Notes: generated by a model from the sequence alone, not told the origin. A stretch of DNA of 64,000 bases from Lachnospiraceae bacterium (GCA_015057085.1 SVFB01000062.1:42545-106544), one strand, 5' to 3'; shown: positions 1 through 9,095, counted from the first letter of the stretch. Numbers and translations are program-made.

Positions 1-10
1 GAAAAAAGCC

Positions 11-39
11 TAGACAGACAAGGAAAATAAAAGTATAAT
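11..39 (+). promoter_or_regulatory. Sigma-A type promoter for the Fe-S scaffold/GGGtGRT operon
   Basis: A -35 box TAGACA at 11-16 is followed after 17 bp by a perfect -10 TATAAT at 34-39. The start site would be near 46, leaving a leader of about 45 nt with the ribosome binding site AAAGGAG just before the ATG at 91. Confidence 0.7.
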
Positions 40-90
40 ATCCACAGTCTGTTAAAAAGATAACAACATAATATTGAAAGGAGTCTTAAC

Positions 91-792
91 ATGATTTACA
101 CAAAAGAAGTTGAGAACATGTGCCCAGTTGCTAAGGGCGCTAAGCATGAGCCTGCTCCGATTCCTGAAGAGGGTAAGTGGGTCCACGCAAAGAAGATTGA
201 GGACATCTCCGGATTTACACATGGTGTAGGCTGGTGTGCACCACAGCAGGGTGCCTGCAAGCTTTCATTAAATGTAAAGAACGGTGTAATTGAAGAAGCT
301 CTTGTAGAGACAATCGGATGCTCAGGAATGACTCATTCTGCAGCTATGGCAGCAGAAATCCTTCAGGGCAAGACCATTCTCGAGGCTTTAAATACAGACT
401 TAGTATGTGATGCAATTAACACTGCTATGAGAGAATTATTCTTACAGATTGTTTACGGTCGTACACAGTCTGCATTCTCTGATGACGGACTTGCAGTTGG
501 TGCCGGACTCGAAGATCTTGGTAAGGGACTTCGTTCTCAGGTTGGTACAATGTACGCAACAAAGGAGAAGGGTGTTCGTTATCTTGAAATGGCAGAAGGT
601 TATGTAACCGGTATTGCACTTGACAAAGACAATGAAGTAATCGGCTATCAGTTTGTTTCCCTTGGAAAGATGACTGACTTTATCAAGAAGGGTGACGATG
701 CAAACACAGCATGGGAGAAGGCTTCCGGATCATACGGACGTGTAACTCCTGAGCAGGGTGCAGTTAAGATCATCGACCCTCGTGTAGAGTAA
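91..792 (+). CDS. Iron-sulfur cluster assembly scaffold-like protein (NifU-N related)
   Basis: The 233-residue protein resembles the NifU/IscU-like scaffold found beside GGGtGRT proteins in Clostridia. Cysteines at about 49, 56, 77 and 106 are candidate cluster ligands. The segment TIGCSGMTHSAAMAAEIL (about 74-91) matches the NifU-N core, in which a glycine-cysteine loop precedes a helix. The start is supported by AAAGGAG about 8 nt upstream. It is the first gene of a two-gene operon, 19 bp before the GGGtGRT gene. An Fe-S or other metal-cluster role is inferred from the family; its specific client protein is unknown. Confidence 0.75.
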   Translation: MIYTKEVENMCPVAKGAKHEPAPIPEEGKWVHAKKIEDISGFTHGVGWCAPQQGACKLSLNVKNGVIEEALVETIGCSGMTHSAAMAAEILQGKTILEALNTDLVCDAINTAMRELFLQIVYGRTQSAFSDDGLAVGAGLEDLGKGLRSQVGTMYATKEKGVRYLEMAEGYVTGIALDKDNEVIGYQFVSLGKMTDFIKKGDDANTAWEKASGSYGRVTPEQGAVKIIDPRVE

Positions 793-811
793 TCGGAAAG
801 GAGAGACAAAA

Positions 812-1822
812 ATGGCATTATTTGAATCATATGAAAGAAGAATCGACCAGATTAACGCTGTATTAAACAGCTATGGTATTGCTTCTATCGAAGAAGCTGA
901 GAAAATCACAAAGGACGCCGGACTTGATGTATATGAGCAGGTTAAGAAGATTCAGCCAATCTGCTTCGAAAACGCTTGCTGGGCCTACACTGTAGGTGCT
1001 GCAATCGCAATCAAGAAGGGCTGCAGAAGAGCTGCTGATGCTGCAGCTGCAATCGGTGAAGGACTTCAGGCATTCTGTATCCCTGGTTCTGTAGCTGACC
1101 ATCGTAAGGTTGGTCTTGGACATGGTAACCTTGGAAAGATGTTATTGGAAGAAGAAACTGAGTGCTTCTGCTTCTTAGCAGGACATGAGTCTTTCGCTGC
1201 TGCTGAAGGTGCAATCGGTATTGCAGAGAAGGCAAACAAGGTTCGTAAAAAACCTCTTCGCGTTATCTTAAACGGTCTTGGAAAAGACGCAGCACAGATT
1301 ATTTCTCGTATCAACGGATTTACTTATGTTGAGACAAAATATGATTACAAGACAGCTCAATTGAATGTAATCTATGAGAAGCCATACTCTGACGGACTTC
1401 GTGCAACTGTTAAGTGCTACGGCGCTGATGATGTTCAGGAAGGTGTTGCAATCATGCACAAGGAGAATGTTGGTGTTTCTATTACCGGTAACTCAACAAA
1501 CCCAACACGTTTCCAGCATCCGGTAGCAGGAACATACAAGAAGGAATGCATTGAGCAGGGTAAGAAATACTTCTCAGTTGCTTCAGGTGGTGGTACAGGT
1601 CGTACCCTTCATCCGGACAACATGGCAGCAGGTCCTGCTTCTTACGGTATGACCGATACCATGGGACGTATGCACTCTGATGCGCAGTTCGCTGGATCTT
1701 CATCTGTACCGGCCCATGTAGAAATGATGGGATTAATCGGTATGGGTAACAACCCTATGGTTGGTGCAACTGTTGCAGTCGCTGTTTCCGTAGAGGAAGC
1801 TGCAAACGCAGGCAAGTTCTAA
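812..1822 (+). CDS. GGGtGRT family protein
   Basis: The 336-residue protein carries the naming motif GGGTGRT at residues 259-265, inside a glycine-rich loop (VASGGGTGRTLHPDN). It also has many small residues and several cysteines (about 51, 56, 71, 89, 118, 120), including the pair ECFC. The family is widespread in anaerobes and has no established biochemical function. It is co-transcribed with a NifU-like scaffold, which suggests that it carries or handles an Fe-S cluster. The start has a GGAGAG site about 10 nt upstream. A strong terminator closes the operon. Confidence 0.8.
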   Translation: MALFESYERRIDQINAVLNSYGIASIEEAEKITKDAGLDVYEQVKKIQPICFENACWAYTVGAAIAIKKGCRRAADAAAAIGEGLQAFCIPGSVADHRKVGLGHGNLGKMLLEEETECFCFLAGHESFAAAEGAIGIAEKANKVRKKPLRVILNGLGKDAAQIISRINGFTYVETKYDYKTAQLNVIYEKPYSDGLRATVKCYGADDVQEGVAIMHKENVGVSITGNSTNPTRFQHPVAGTYKKECIEQGKKYFSVASGGGTGRTLHPDNMAAGPASYGMTDTMGRMHSDAQFAGSSSVPAHVEMMGLIGMGNNPMVGATVAVAVSVEEAANAGKF

Positions 1823-1871
1823 GACTTCTTTTGTGCGCCTTTGGCGCGATAGTTATAGAATGGATAGATTT

Positions 1872-1922
1872 AAAACGGGGGATTTTCTTGTGGATTTCAC
1901 AAGAAAAATTCTCCGTTTTTTC
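1872..1922 (+). terminator. Rho-independent terminator after the GGGtGRT gene
   Basis: A long, interrupted stem is formed by AAAACGG...TTTCTTGTG against CACAAGAAA...CCGTTTT, with loop gattt, ending in a T run at 1916-1921. A small extra hairpin GCGCC-ttt-GGCGC sits upstream at 1835-1847. Confidence 0.85.
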
Positions 1923-1951
1923 TTGAATTGTCTGAAAAAACATGCTATAGT
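1923..1951 (+). promoter_or_regulatory. codY promoter (sigma-A type, extended -10)
   Basis: TTGAAT at 1923-1928, a 17 bp spacer and TATAGT at 1946-1951 form the promoter. TGc just before the -10 makes it an extended -10. The -35 begins where the T tract of the preceding terminator ends. Confidence 0.7.
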
Positions 1952-2002
1952 TTTGTTAAAATTCGATTTGAAAAGAATCTGAGGTGCAAAAAGGAGAAAT
2001 TT

Positions 2003-2776
2003 ATGAGCGTTCAGCTTTTGGATAAAACGCGTAAAATCAATCAGCTGTTACATAATAACAGTTCATCAAAGGTAGTATTTAATGATATTTGCCAGGTTTT
2101 AACAGGCGTTTTGGATTCAAATGTACTTGTAATCAGCAAAAAAGGAAAGGTACTTGGTTGTAAGAATACCAAGGGAGTAGAGATAATCGACAATCTTTTA
2201 ACCGGTGAAGTCGGAGGATATATTGATGCCACATTAAACGAGAGATTGCTTGGAATTCTTTCTACAAAAGAAAATGTCAATTTAGAAACATTGGGATTTG
2301 ACGAAAATAGTAGAAAATATCGTGCTATCATCTGTCCGATTTATATTGCAGGCGAAAGACTTGGCTCTTTGTTTGAATATCGAGAGGAAAATGAATATGG
2401 CATCGATGACATCATTTTGACAGAGTATGCGACCACAGTTGTTGGTCTGGAAATGATGCGTTCTGAGAATGAAGAAAGCGAAGAAGAGGCACGTAAGCTG
2501 CAAATCGTTCGCAGTGCAATCGGCACATTGTCATTCTCCGAATTAGAAGCAATCATTCATGTATTTGACGAGATGGAAGGCACAGAAGGTATTTTAGTTG
2601 CCAGCAGAATTGCTGACAAAGTCGGAATTACCCGTTCAGTAATTGTTAATGCATTGAAGAAATTCGAAAGTGCAGGGGTAATTGAGTCTCGTTCTTCAGG
2701 AATGAAGGGAACCTATATTAAGGTTTTGAATGATGTGGTATTTGAGGAGCTTGAAGCACTCAAAGATCACAAATAA
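2003..2776 (+). CDS. codY: GTP-sensing global repressor CodY
   Basis: This is the 257-residue CodY repressor. It senses GTP and branched-chain amino acids and represses amino-acid uptake, biosynthesis and, in several Firmicutes, motility genes. The N-terminal GAF-like ligand domain spans about 1-150. The C-terminal winged helix-turn-helix spans about 200-243 and includes the DNA-recognition segment ADKVGITRSVIVNALKKFES, as conserved in the family. The open frame extends upstream to 1928, but AAGGAG at 1991-1996 fixes the start at ATG 2003. It has its own promoter and terminator and lies just upstream of flgB, as in Bacillus subtilis. Confidence 0.95.
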   Translation: MSVQLLDKTRKINQLLHNNSSSKVVFNDICQVLTGVLDSNVLVISKKGKVLGCKNTKGVEIIDNLLTGEVGGYIDATLNERLLGILSTKENVNLETLGFDENSRKYRAIICPIYIAGERLGSLFEYREENEYGIDDIILTEYATTVVGLEMMRSENEESEEEARKLQIVRSAIGTLSFSELEAIIHVFDEMEGTEGILVASRIADKVGITRSVIVNALKKFESAGVIESRSSGMKGTYIKVLNDVVFEELEALKDHK

Positions 2777-2815
2777 AATTTCGTAATTGAATATCTCACG
2801 GATTGAGATTTATAT

Positions 2816-2847
2816 AAAAGGACTTATCTATGATAAGTCCTTTTTTG
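2816..2847 (+). terminator. codY terminator
   Basis: The perfect stem AAAAGGACTTATC / GATAAGTCCTTTT with loop tat is followed by a long T run. It isolates codY from the flagellar operon. Confidence 0.9.
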
Positions 2848-2915
2848 TATTTTTTTAGTCTAGATTTAGACGAGAACAAAAAATAATTTCTATATCTAGT
2901 ATGGTAATTTAGTAC

Positions 2916-2953
2916 TATCTGCAATCGCAAGAAATGCGAAAAAGTTGCAGATA
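2916..2953. repeat. Nested inverted repeat upstream of flgB
   Basis: The outer arms TATCTGCAA (2916-2924) and TTGCAGATA (2945-2953) are a perfect 9-bp inverted repeat. Inner arms CGCA (2926-2929) and TGCG (2935-2938) are nested inside. There is no T run, so an operator or an RNA element is more likely than a terminator. Confidence 0.6.
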
Positions 2954-3010
2954 TTGTATAAAATGAGAATTCAAAACACTATATTTGGTGATTTTTTTGC
3001 GGTCAGATAC

Positions 3011-3038
3011 TTGTGTTTTTTTTGAGATATCTTATAAT
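3011..3038 (+). promoter_or_regulatory. Candidate flgB operon promoter
   Basis: A perfect TATAAT at 3033-3038 lies 16 bp after a weak -35, TTGTGT (3011-3016). Transcription would start near 3045, giving a leader of about 40 nt before the flgB ATG at 3083. The weak -35 would be consistent with an activator. Confidence 0.45.
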
Positions 3039-3082
3039 AAATTATGATTGAGTACAGTCTGTTGTACAGGGAGGGGAAACCT

Positions 3083-3472
3083 ATGCTTAATTCAAATGCA
3101 TTTAATTATGTTGACGTATTAGACAAAGCGGCTGATGCCAGTTGGACAAGAGAATCTTTGATTACCAACAATATTGCAAATGTCGATACTGTCGGCTACA
3201 AGAGAAAGGACATAGACTTTGAATCTGTATTGCGTGAGCAATTGGGTCAGGGCGATTATGATTCTTTGGATGACAAAATCAATAATGTCAATCTTTCAAA
3301 ATTGAATGCAAAAGTTTTTACGGATTATGAGAACTATTCCTACAGACTCGATGACAATAACGTAGACATCGACAATGAACAAGTGGAACTCGCATCTGAG
3401 CAATTGAAATATCAGACCCTGACACAATCATTGACCAATGAATTTAATCGTATGAAAGACGTACTCATTTAG
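3083..3472 (+). CDS. flgB: Flagellar basal-body rod protein FlgB
   Basis: FlgB is a proximal rod subunit of the basal body. The rod signature NNIANVDTVGYKRKD is at residues 29-43, and the protein ends in the usual amphipathic helix (LASEQLKYQTLTQSLTNEF). The frame is open from 3044, but GGGAGGGG about 7 nt upstream supports ATG 3083, giving a typical 129 residues. It is the first gene of the flagellar operon; flgC follows after 15 bp. Confidence 0.95.
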   Translation: MLNSNAFNYVDVLDKAADASWTRESLITNNIANVDTVGYKRKDIDFESVLREQLGQGDYDSLDDKINNVNLSKLNAKVFTDYENYSYRLDDNNVDIDNEQVELASEQLKYQTLTQSLTNEFNRMKDVLI

Positions 3473-3487
3473 TGAAGGAGGAATCGT

Positions 3488-3928
3488 ATGGGATTGTTTC
3501 AAGCCTTTAACATTTCGGCAACCGGTATGACAGCTGAGCGTTTTCGAACAGATATCATCGCCGAGAATATCGCAAATGTAAATACCACATCCACGGAGGA
3601 TGGTGGTCCATATCGCAGAAAAATCGTAACTTTCTCCGAAAAGCAAGTCACACCGTTTTCGCAGTTTTATTCGCATTCACTGAATGCTGCTGTTGGAAAT
3701 GGTGTAAAAGTATTTTCTGTCAAGGAAGATACGGAGACTGATTTTACCATGACCTATGATCCGGCAAATCCGGATGCAAATGAAGACGGATATGTATTAT
3801 ATCCAAATGTAAATGTTGTAACAGAGATGACAAACCTGATTGATGCGACCAGAGCTTATGAAGCAAATGCAACCGCATTTGACGCCAGCAAACAGTTGGC
3901 CCAGGCCGGACTTCAGGTTGGACAATAA
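3488..3928 (+). CDS. flgC: Flagellar basal-body rod protein FlgC
   Basis: This 146-residue proximal rod protein has the N-terminal rod motif AENIANVNTTSTEDGGPYRRK region at about 25-45 and the C-terminal helix NLIDATRAYEANATAFDASK, both standard for FlgC. GAAGGAGGAATCGT precedes the ATG and fixes the start. It lies between flgB and fliE in the usual order. Confidence 0.95.
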   Translation: MGLFQAFNISATGMTAERFRTDIIAENIANVNTTSTEDGGPYRRKIVTFSEKQVTPFSQFYSHSLNAAVGNGVKVFSVKEDTETDFTMTYDPANPDANEDGYVLYPNVNVVTEMTNLIDATRAYEANATAFDASKQLAQAGLQVGQ

Positions 3929-3942
3929 TCAGGAGGTAGCCA

Positions 3943-4254
3943 ATGGATATCACAAATCTGACCGGGATTACCTCAGACTATTTAAACGACTATGCGCTTG
4001 ATAAATCTTTGGTTGCAGCCGAGGATAACAGCTTTTCTGCTGTATTGAATTCTATGATTAGCGCAATTGATGAAACCAATGATTTGCAGAATCAAGCAGA
4101 AGAGGAAGAGATTCGCTTCGCATTGGGATATTCAGAGAATACCCATGACTTGACTGTTGCAGCAGCCAAGGCAGAGGTGGCATTGCAATATACGGTTGCA
4201 GTGAAAGATAAAATCATTGATGCATACAAGGAAATTATGCAGATGTCAATTTAA
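3943..4254 (+). CDS. fliE: Flagellar hook-basal body protein FliE
   Basis: FliE is the small adaptor joining the MS ring to the rod and is exported early. The 103-residue protein ends with the typical helix pair around LTVAAAKAEVALQYTVAVKD and KIIDAYKEIMQMSI. An AGGAGGT site stands about 8 nt upstream of the ATG. It is 14 bp after flgC and 50 bp before fliF. Confidence 0.93.
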   Translation: MDITNLTGITSDYLNDYALDKSLVAAEDNSFSAVLNSMISAIDETNDLQNQAEEEEIRFALGYSENTHDLTVAAAKAEVALQYTVAVKDKIIDAYKEIMQMSI

Positions 4255-4304
4255 TTCAAACCGCTAAAACTTTTAATAATGGATGATAAAAGGAGTTGTG
4301 GAAG

Positions 4305-5912
4305 ATGCCGGAAAGACTTCGTAAGATTCTCGATCGTATTATCGAGTGGTGGAAAAAATTTAATACTAAGCAAAGAGCACTGTTAATCAGTATTACTGCA
4401 GTTGTGCTTGTGGCACTTTCTATACTTGCTTATGTGGCAACCAGACCGACCTATGTGGCGCTTGTTACCTGCGAAACAGCAAAGGAAGGAGCCGAAGTCA
4501 AAGATCTTTTGGATTCGGACGGTAGCATTCATTATACCGTAAGCTCCGACGGACTGGTATTTAAGGTGCTTGATAAGGACGAAGCAAATGCTGTTATGCT
4601 TCTGGGCGCAAATGATATTTCCGCAAGCAGTTACGACATCAATAATGTTACAAGCGGAAGCTTCTCTCAGACACAGAGCGATAAAGAAAAGCTTTATAAG
4701 GATTATCTTGAGAAAAAGTTTGCTGAGCATTTGACACAGCTTGAAGCCGTAGATGCAGCAACGGTTGATATCACACTTCCGAGTGATGATGGAACCATTC
4801 TTTCAAAGGAAGAGCAGGGTTATGCATCTGTTAAATTAACTTTAAATGATCCTTTAGACAGCGATGAAGCATACGGAATCGCTCAGTTTATCGCAACAGA
4901 GTTGGGAAATGATGATACCGCAAATATCACCATTATCGATAATAATGCAAATGTGCTTTATTCCGGAGCAGATGCCGACAGCTCTATGGGAATTGTCAGC
5001 AGCCAATTAAATTATCAGGAAAAGCAAAAGGCGATTATCGAAAGTGAAATCAAGACTGCATTGGTTGGCTCAAAGATGTTTTCCAATGTGGAAGTGCTCA
5101 TGAATCTATCTGTTGATTTTGATACCACAGAAGTTGCAAAGCACGAATATTCCGCACCGGAAGGCCAGACGAACGGAATGCTCAGTTCCGCATCCACTTA
5201 TCAGTCAAAGTCATATGGAGGTTCTGCAAACACACCGGGTACGGATTCGAATGATGATACAACTTATGTGACAGAGGATAATGCCTCAACCTATTCCGAA
5301 ATCACACAGGAAGATTATCAATATCAAAACAATGAAACCATTACAAATATCACAAGTTCAGGCGGCTCAATCAAATATGATGAGTCTTCCATTGCGATTG
5401 TTTGTACAAGATATGTTGTCTATGATGAAGATTTGTTAAAAGCACAGGGCGAATTGGATGATATGACATTTGAGGAATTCAAGGCTGCAAATTCTGAACC
5501 GGTTCATGTTGAAACGGAAGAGGAATTGTTAAATACAGTAGCGATGGCAACAGGATTATCAACGGATTCCATTTCGATTGTATGTTATGAGCAGCCGGAA
5601 TTCATTGAATCATCAAAGGGCACTCCGTCAATCAGCGATATTCTTCAGATTGTACTTGCTGTATTGATTTTTGCGATGCTTGGATATGTTGTCTTTAGAA
5701 GCACAAGAAAGCAGAAAGAAGAGGAACTCGAACCGGAACTTTCTGTGGACGGTCTTTTGGAAAGTACTGCTCAAGAACCTAGTGAGGAACTTGAGAATAT
5801 CGGATATTCAGAGAAGTCCGAAACACGTCTTTTGATCGAAAAGTTTGTGGAGGAGAATCCGGAAGCTGCCGCATTGCTATTGCGCAATTGGTTAAATGAC
5901 GAATGGGATTAA
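4305..5912 (+). CDS. fliF: Flagellar MS-ring protein FliF
   Basis: This 535-residue MS-ring subunit is the first membrane platform of the motor and the scaffold for FliG. It has an N-terminal membrane helix at about 24-46, a ring-building periplasmic part with a low-complexity Ser/Thr/Asn/Gly stretch around 285-345, a second membrane helix at about 445-465 and a cytoplasmic tail. The tail's last residues (LLLRNWLNDEWD) resemble the FliG-binding end. A TTG at 4296 is in frame, but AGGAG at 4291-4295 is spaced for ATG 4305. Confidence 0.95.
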   Translation: MPERLRKILDRIIEWWKKFNTKQRALLISITAVVLVALSILAYVATRPTYVALVTCETAKEGAEVKDLLDSDGSIHYTVSSDGLVFKVLDKDEANAVMLLGANDISASSYDINNVTSGSFSQTQSDKEKLYKDYLEKKFAEHLTQLEAVDAATVDITLPSDDGTILSKEEQGYASVKLTLNDPLDSDEAYGIAQFIATELGNDDTANITIIDNNANVLYSGADADSSMGIVSSQLNYQEKQKAIIESEIKTALVGSKMFSNVEVLMNLSVDFDTTEVAKHEYSAPEGQTNGMLSSASTYQSKSYGGSANTPGTDSNDDTTYVTEDNASTYSEITQEDYQYQNNETITNITSSGGSIKYDESSIAIVCTRYVVYDEDLLKAQGELDDMTFEEFKAANSEPVHVETEEELLNTVAMATGLSTDSISIVCYEQPEFIESSKGTPSISDILQIVLAVLIFAMLGYVVFRSTRKQKEEELEPELSVDGLLESTAQEPSEELENIGYSEKSETRLLIEKFVEENPEAAALLLRNWLNDEWD

Positions 5913-5933
5913 TAAAACGAACGGAGTAAAAGA

Positions 5934-6941
5934 ATGGCCATGGAGGAGTACAGTGGAATTCAAAAAGCGGCAATCTTATTGATTACCCTTGGTCCTGAAA
6001 AGGCATCCACAATCTTTCAGCACCTGAAAGAGGATGAAATTGAAGAACTGACCTTGGAAATTGCGAATACCAGAAGTGTGTCGCCGCAGGACAAGGAAGA
6101 TGTACTAAATGAATTCTATCAGGTCTGCCTTGCACAACAGTATATTGCAGAAGGTGGTATCGGCTATGCGAAAGAGCTTTTGGAAAAGGCTTTGGGACAG
6201 GATCGTGCCCAGGGCGTTATTGCGAAGCTGACGGCTTCTCTTCAGGTGCGCCCGTTTGAATTTGTCAGAAAGACAGAACCATCCCAGCTTTTGAACTTTA
6301 TTCAGGATGAACATCCGCAGACCATTGCTATGATTTTGTCTTATTTGTCTGCAAATCAGGCTTCTTTGGTTTTGGGGGCGTTGCCGCCGGATAAACAGGC
6401 GGATGTTGCAAAACGTATTGCAATGATGGATCGAACATCGCCGGATGTCATCAAAGAAGTAGAGCGAGTATTGGAAAAGAAACTTGCTTCCCTTGTAAAT
6501 CAGGATTACACCATTGTCGGCGGTGTAGATGCAATCGTCGAAATTTTGAATTCGGTAGACAGAGGAACCGAGAAACATATTATGGAATCTTTGGAAATCG
6601 AAGAGCCGGAATTGGCAGACGAAATCAGAAAGAAGATGTTCGTGTTCGAAGATATTCTTCTTTTGGACGATCGTGCAATTCAGCGTGTGCTGCGTGATGT
6701 CGATAATGCTGATTTGGAATTGGCAATGAAGAGTACAGGAGAAGATGTTCAGAATGCAATCTTCAGAAACCTGTCAAAGCGTCTTGCTGCTATGATTAAG
6801 GAAGATATGGACTTTATGGGTCCTGTACGTATGAAGGATGTTGAAGAAGCACAGCAGAAGATCGTTGGAGTTATCAGAAAGCTCGAAGATCAGGCTGAAA
6901 TCGTAATTTCCCGTGGTGGAGGTGACGATATCGTTGTCTAA
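5934..6941 (+). CDS. fliG: Flagellar motor switch protein FliG
   Basis: FliG is the 335-residue rotor protein that takes torque from MotA and sets rotation direction. It shows the EHPQT motif at 126-130 (middle domain), the C-terminal armadillo-like domain and the charged torque helix around DDRAIQRVLRDVDNADLELAMK. The N-terminal part (GIQKAAILLITLGPEKAS) binds FliF. Its last 8 bases overlap the start of fliH, which suggests coupled translation. Confidence 0.97.
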   Translation: MAMEEYSGIQKAAILLITLGPEKASTIFQHLKEDEIEELTLEIANTRSVSPQDKEDVLNEFYQVCLAQQYIAEGGIGYAKELLEKALGQDRAQGVIAKLTASLQVRPFEFVRKTEPSQLLNFIQDEHPQTIAMILSYLSANQASLVLGALPPDKQADVAKRIAMMDRTSPDVIKEVERVLEKKLASLVNQDYTIVGGVDAIVEILNSVDRGTEKHIMESLEIEEPELADEIRKKMFVFEDILLLDDRAIQRVLRDVDNADLELAMKSTGEDVQNAIFRNLSKRLAAMIKEDMDFMGPVRMKDVEEAQQKIVGVIRKLEDQAEIVISRGGGDDIVV

Positions 6942-7758
6942 TTTTATCAAATACAACTATGTGCAGCAAAAACCGCAAACGAAAGCCAGGGTTATCAACT
7001 CAAATCCGAAAATGCAGGAGGTTTTGAGAGGGCTTGGTTCTGCACAAAATTTTGAACCACAGAATTTTGATAAAGACGGAATGTCTGAATCGCCGGATGG
7101 ATTTGAAACGGGAATTGAAGCAGATGTGGTAGAGCAGGTGCCTCAAATTACCCCGGAGGAACTTTTGGCAAATGCACAGGAAGAAGCAAATCGTATTTTA
7201 GAAGATGCGCAAAATCAGGCGAATAAGATTCTAAAGCAGGCGGATGCCCAGGCCCAGGAGCTATTTGATGAGCAAAAAGAGGCGGCAATCGCAGAGGGAC
7301 AGGCTCAAATCGAGAGTCTCCTGCAAGAACAGAAACAAGCCTTAAATGCTCAATTGGAACAGCAAAGCGCGCAATTGCAAGAACAATACAACGAACGCGC
7401 AAATGAAATGGAAGAAGAAATCGTCAATGCACTCTGTCAGGTGATTGCAAAGACATTTGGAATATTTATGGATGACAAGAAAGAAGTGCTTGTCTATCTG
7501 GTGCAAAAGACAATTTCCGGAATTGAAAATGGCAAGAATTTCAGAATCCGTGTTTCGCCGGAAAATGCAAAATGGATTGGAGAGAAGCTTCCGGAGATTC
7601 GCGAGGAATTCTCTTCGGATATGACGATAGAGGTGCAACATGATGCTTCTTTGGATGATACGGCTTGTATCATCGAAACGGAATATGGCATCTACCACTG
7701 TGGCATTGATTTACAACTGAAAAATCTTTTGAAGCAATTAAAAGCTCTTAGTATATAA
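6934..7758 (+). CDS. fliH: Flagellar assembly protein FliH
   Basis: FliH regulates the FliI export ATPase and links it to the export gate. The 274-residue protein has a long Glu/Gln/Ala-rich coiled coil (about 75-160) and a C-terminal V-ATPase E-subunit-like domain. The frame opens at GTG 6913, but GGAGGTGA at 6918-6925 places the start at TTG 6934 (MSNFIKYNYVQ). It overlaps the fliG stop by 8 bases. Confidence 0.88.
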   Translation: MSNFIKYNYVQQKPQTKARVINSNPKMQEVLRGLGSAQNFEPQNFDKDGMSESPDGFETGIEADVVEQVPQITPEELLANAQEEANRILEDAQNQANKILKQADAQAQELFDEQKEAAIAEGQAQIESLLQEQKQALNAQLEQQSAQLQEQYNERANEMEEEIVNALCQVIAKTFGIFMDDKKEVLVYLVQKTISGIENGKNFRIRVSPENAKWIGEKLPEIREEFSSDMTIEVQHDASLDDTACIIETEYGIYHCGIDLQLKNLLKQLKALSI

Positions 7759-7784
7759 AATATGCATATTAAGAGGTGAGCAGG

Positions 7785-9095
7785 ATGTTGCAGGAAGCAA
7801 AAAAATACTATCAGCTGCTTGATCGGACCTTTTATAAAAGTTATGGAAAGGTTTCTACGGTAGTTGGACTTACAATTGAATCAATTGGACCGGAAGCAAA
7901 GATGGGAGATTTGTGTAAAATCTACCAGAACAAGGATTTGACAGAATATGTGATGGCGGAGGTCGTAGGATTCCGTGAATCGCAGTTAATCTTAATGCCT
8001 GTAGACCGTGTGGATGGTGTTGGAGTTGGATGTATCGTTGAAAACACGGGACATCCATTATCTGTCTTAGTGGGAGAAGAACTTCTGGGGCATACACTCG
8101 ATGGAATCGGCAGACCAACAGATGGATTTTCACTTCATACCGGAAAAAATTATCCAATCAATCAAAATCCACCGGATCCGATGAAACGAAAAATTATCAG
8201 CGAAGTTCTTCCTCTTGGAGTCAAGGCAGTAGATGGATTGATAACAGTTGGAAAAGGACAGCGTATCGGCGTATTTGCCGGCTCCGGAGTCGGTAAGAGT
8301 ACGTTGCTGGGAATGTTTGCAAGAAATACGAAAGCTGATATCAATGTCATTGCATTAATCGGAGAGCGTGGACGTGAGGTTCGCGAATTTATAGAGCGAG
8401 ATTTGGGACCGGAAGGTATGGCGCGGTCGGTTGTTGTGGTAGCAACTTCCGATAAGCCGGCATTGATTCGAAATAAGTGCGCCAAAACGGCAACCGCTGT
8501 TGCAGAATATTTTAGAGATCAAGGGAAGGATGTCCTTTTGATGATGGACTCTTTGACCCGATTCTCTCAAGCGCAAAGAGAAATTGGTTTGGCATCCGGA
8601 GAACCTCCGGTTACAAGAGGATATCCGCCAAGCGTATATTCTGAAATGCCGAAACTGCTAGAGCGCGCAGGAACCAGTGATAAGGGATCCATTACCGGAT
8701 TGTATACTGTCCTCGTAGATGGAGATGACTTTAATGAGCCAATCACTGATACGGCCAGAGGAATTTTGGATGGACATATTATGCTTGATCGACGATTGGG
8801 CCAGAAGAATCATTATCCGGCAATCGACGTATTGCAATCTATTTCCAGAGTAATGTCCTCCATCGCTGCAAAAGAGCACAAAGCCCTTGCCGGTAAGTTG
8901 AAAAATGTAATGGCAACTTACAATGAGGCTGAGGATTTGATTAATATTGGTGCTTATAAGAATGGCTCAAATCCTGAAATTGACTATGCGATTAAAAAGA
9001 TTCGAGCAGTCAATGAGTTTCTGTGTCAGGGAACAGATGAGAAATATGATTTTGAGGAAGAAGTCAAACTCTTAGAAGAAGTATTCTCGGACTAA
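7785..9095 (+). CDS. fliI: Flagellum-specific export ATPase FliI
   Basis: FliI is the hexameric ATPase of the flagellar type III export apparatus. The 436-residue protein has Walker A AGSGVGKST at 165-173, a Walker B region around DVLLMMDSLTRFSQAQREI, and the F1-beta-like segment GEPPVTRGYPPSVYSEMPKL. The frame begins at GTG 7776, but AAGAGGTG at 7771-7778 has the right distance only for ATG 7785. FliH and FliJ, its partners, flank it. Confidence 0.96.
   Translation: MLQEAKKYYQLLDRTFYKSYGKVSTVVGLTIESIGPEAKMGDLCKIYQNKDLTEYVMAEVVGFRESQLILMPVDRVDGVGVGCIVENTGHPLSVLVGEELLGHTLDGIGRPTDGFSLHTGKNYPINQNPPDPMKRKIISEVLPLGVKAVDGLITVGKGQRIGVFAGSGVGKSTLLGMFARNTKADINVIALIGERGREVREFIERDLGPEGMARSVVVVATSDKPALIRNKCAKTATAVAEYFRDQGKDVLLMMDSLTRFSQAQREIGLASGEPPVTRGYPPSVYSEMPKLLERAGTSDKGSITGLYTVLVDGDDFNEPITDTARGILDGHIMLDRRLGQKNHYPAIDVLQSISRVMSSIAAKEHKALAGKLKNVMATYNEAEDLINIGAYKNGSNPEIDYAIKKIRAVNEFLCQGTDEKYDFEEEVKLLEEVFSD

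Larger units (their letters stand above)
2848..3082 (+). promoter_or_regulatory. codY-flgB intergenic control region
   Basis: The gap between codY and flgB is 306 bases with no gene. Besides the codY terminator it holds a short GTCTA-gatt-TAGAC palindrome (about 2859-2872), a nested dyad at 2916-2953 and a perfect -10 TATAAT at 3033-3038. I found no convincing CodY box or sigma-28 promoter here. Confidence 0.5.

Noticed and set aside
2848..3082. CodY box (AATTTTCWGAAAATT) upstream of flgB
   Set aside because: No match with fewer than several mismatches was seen by eye.
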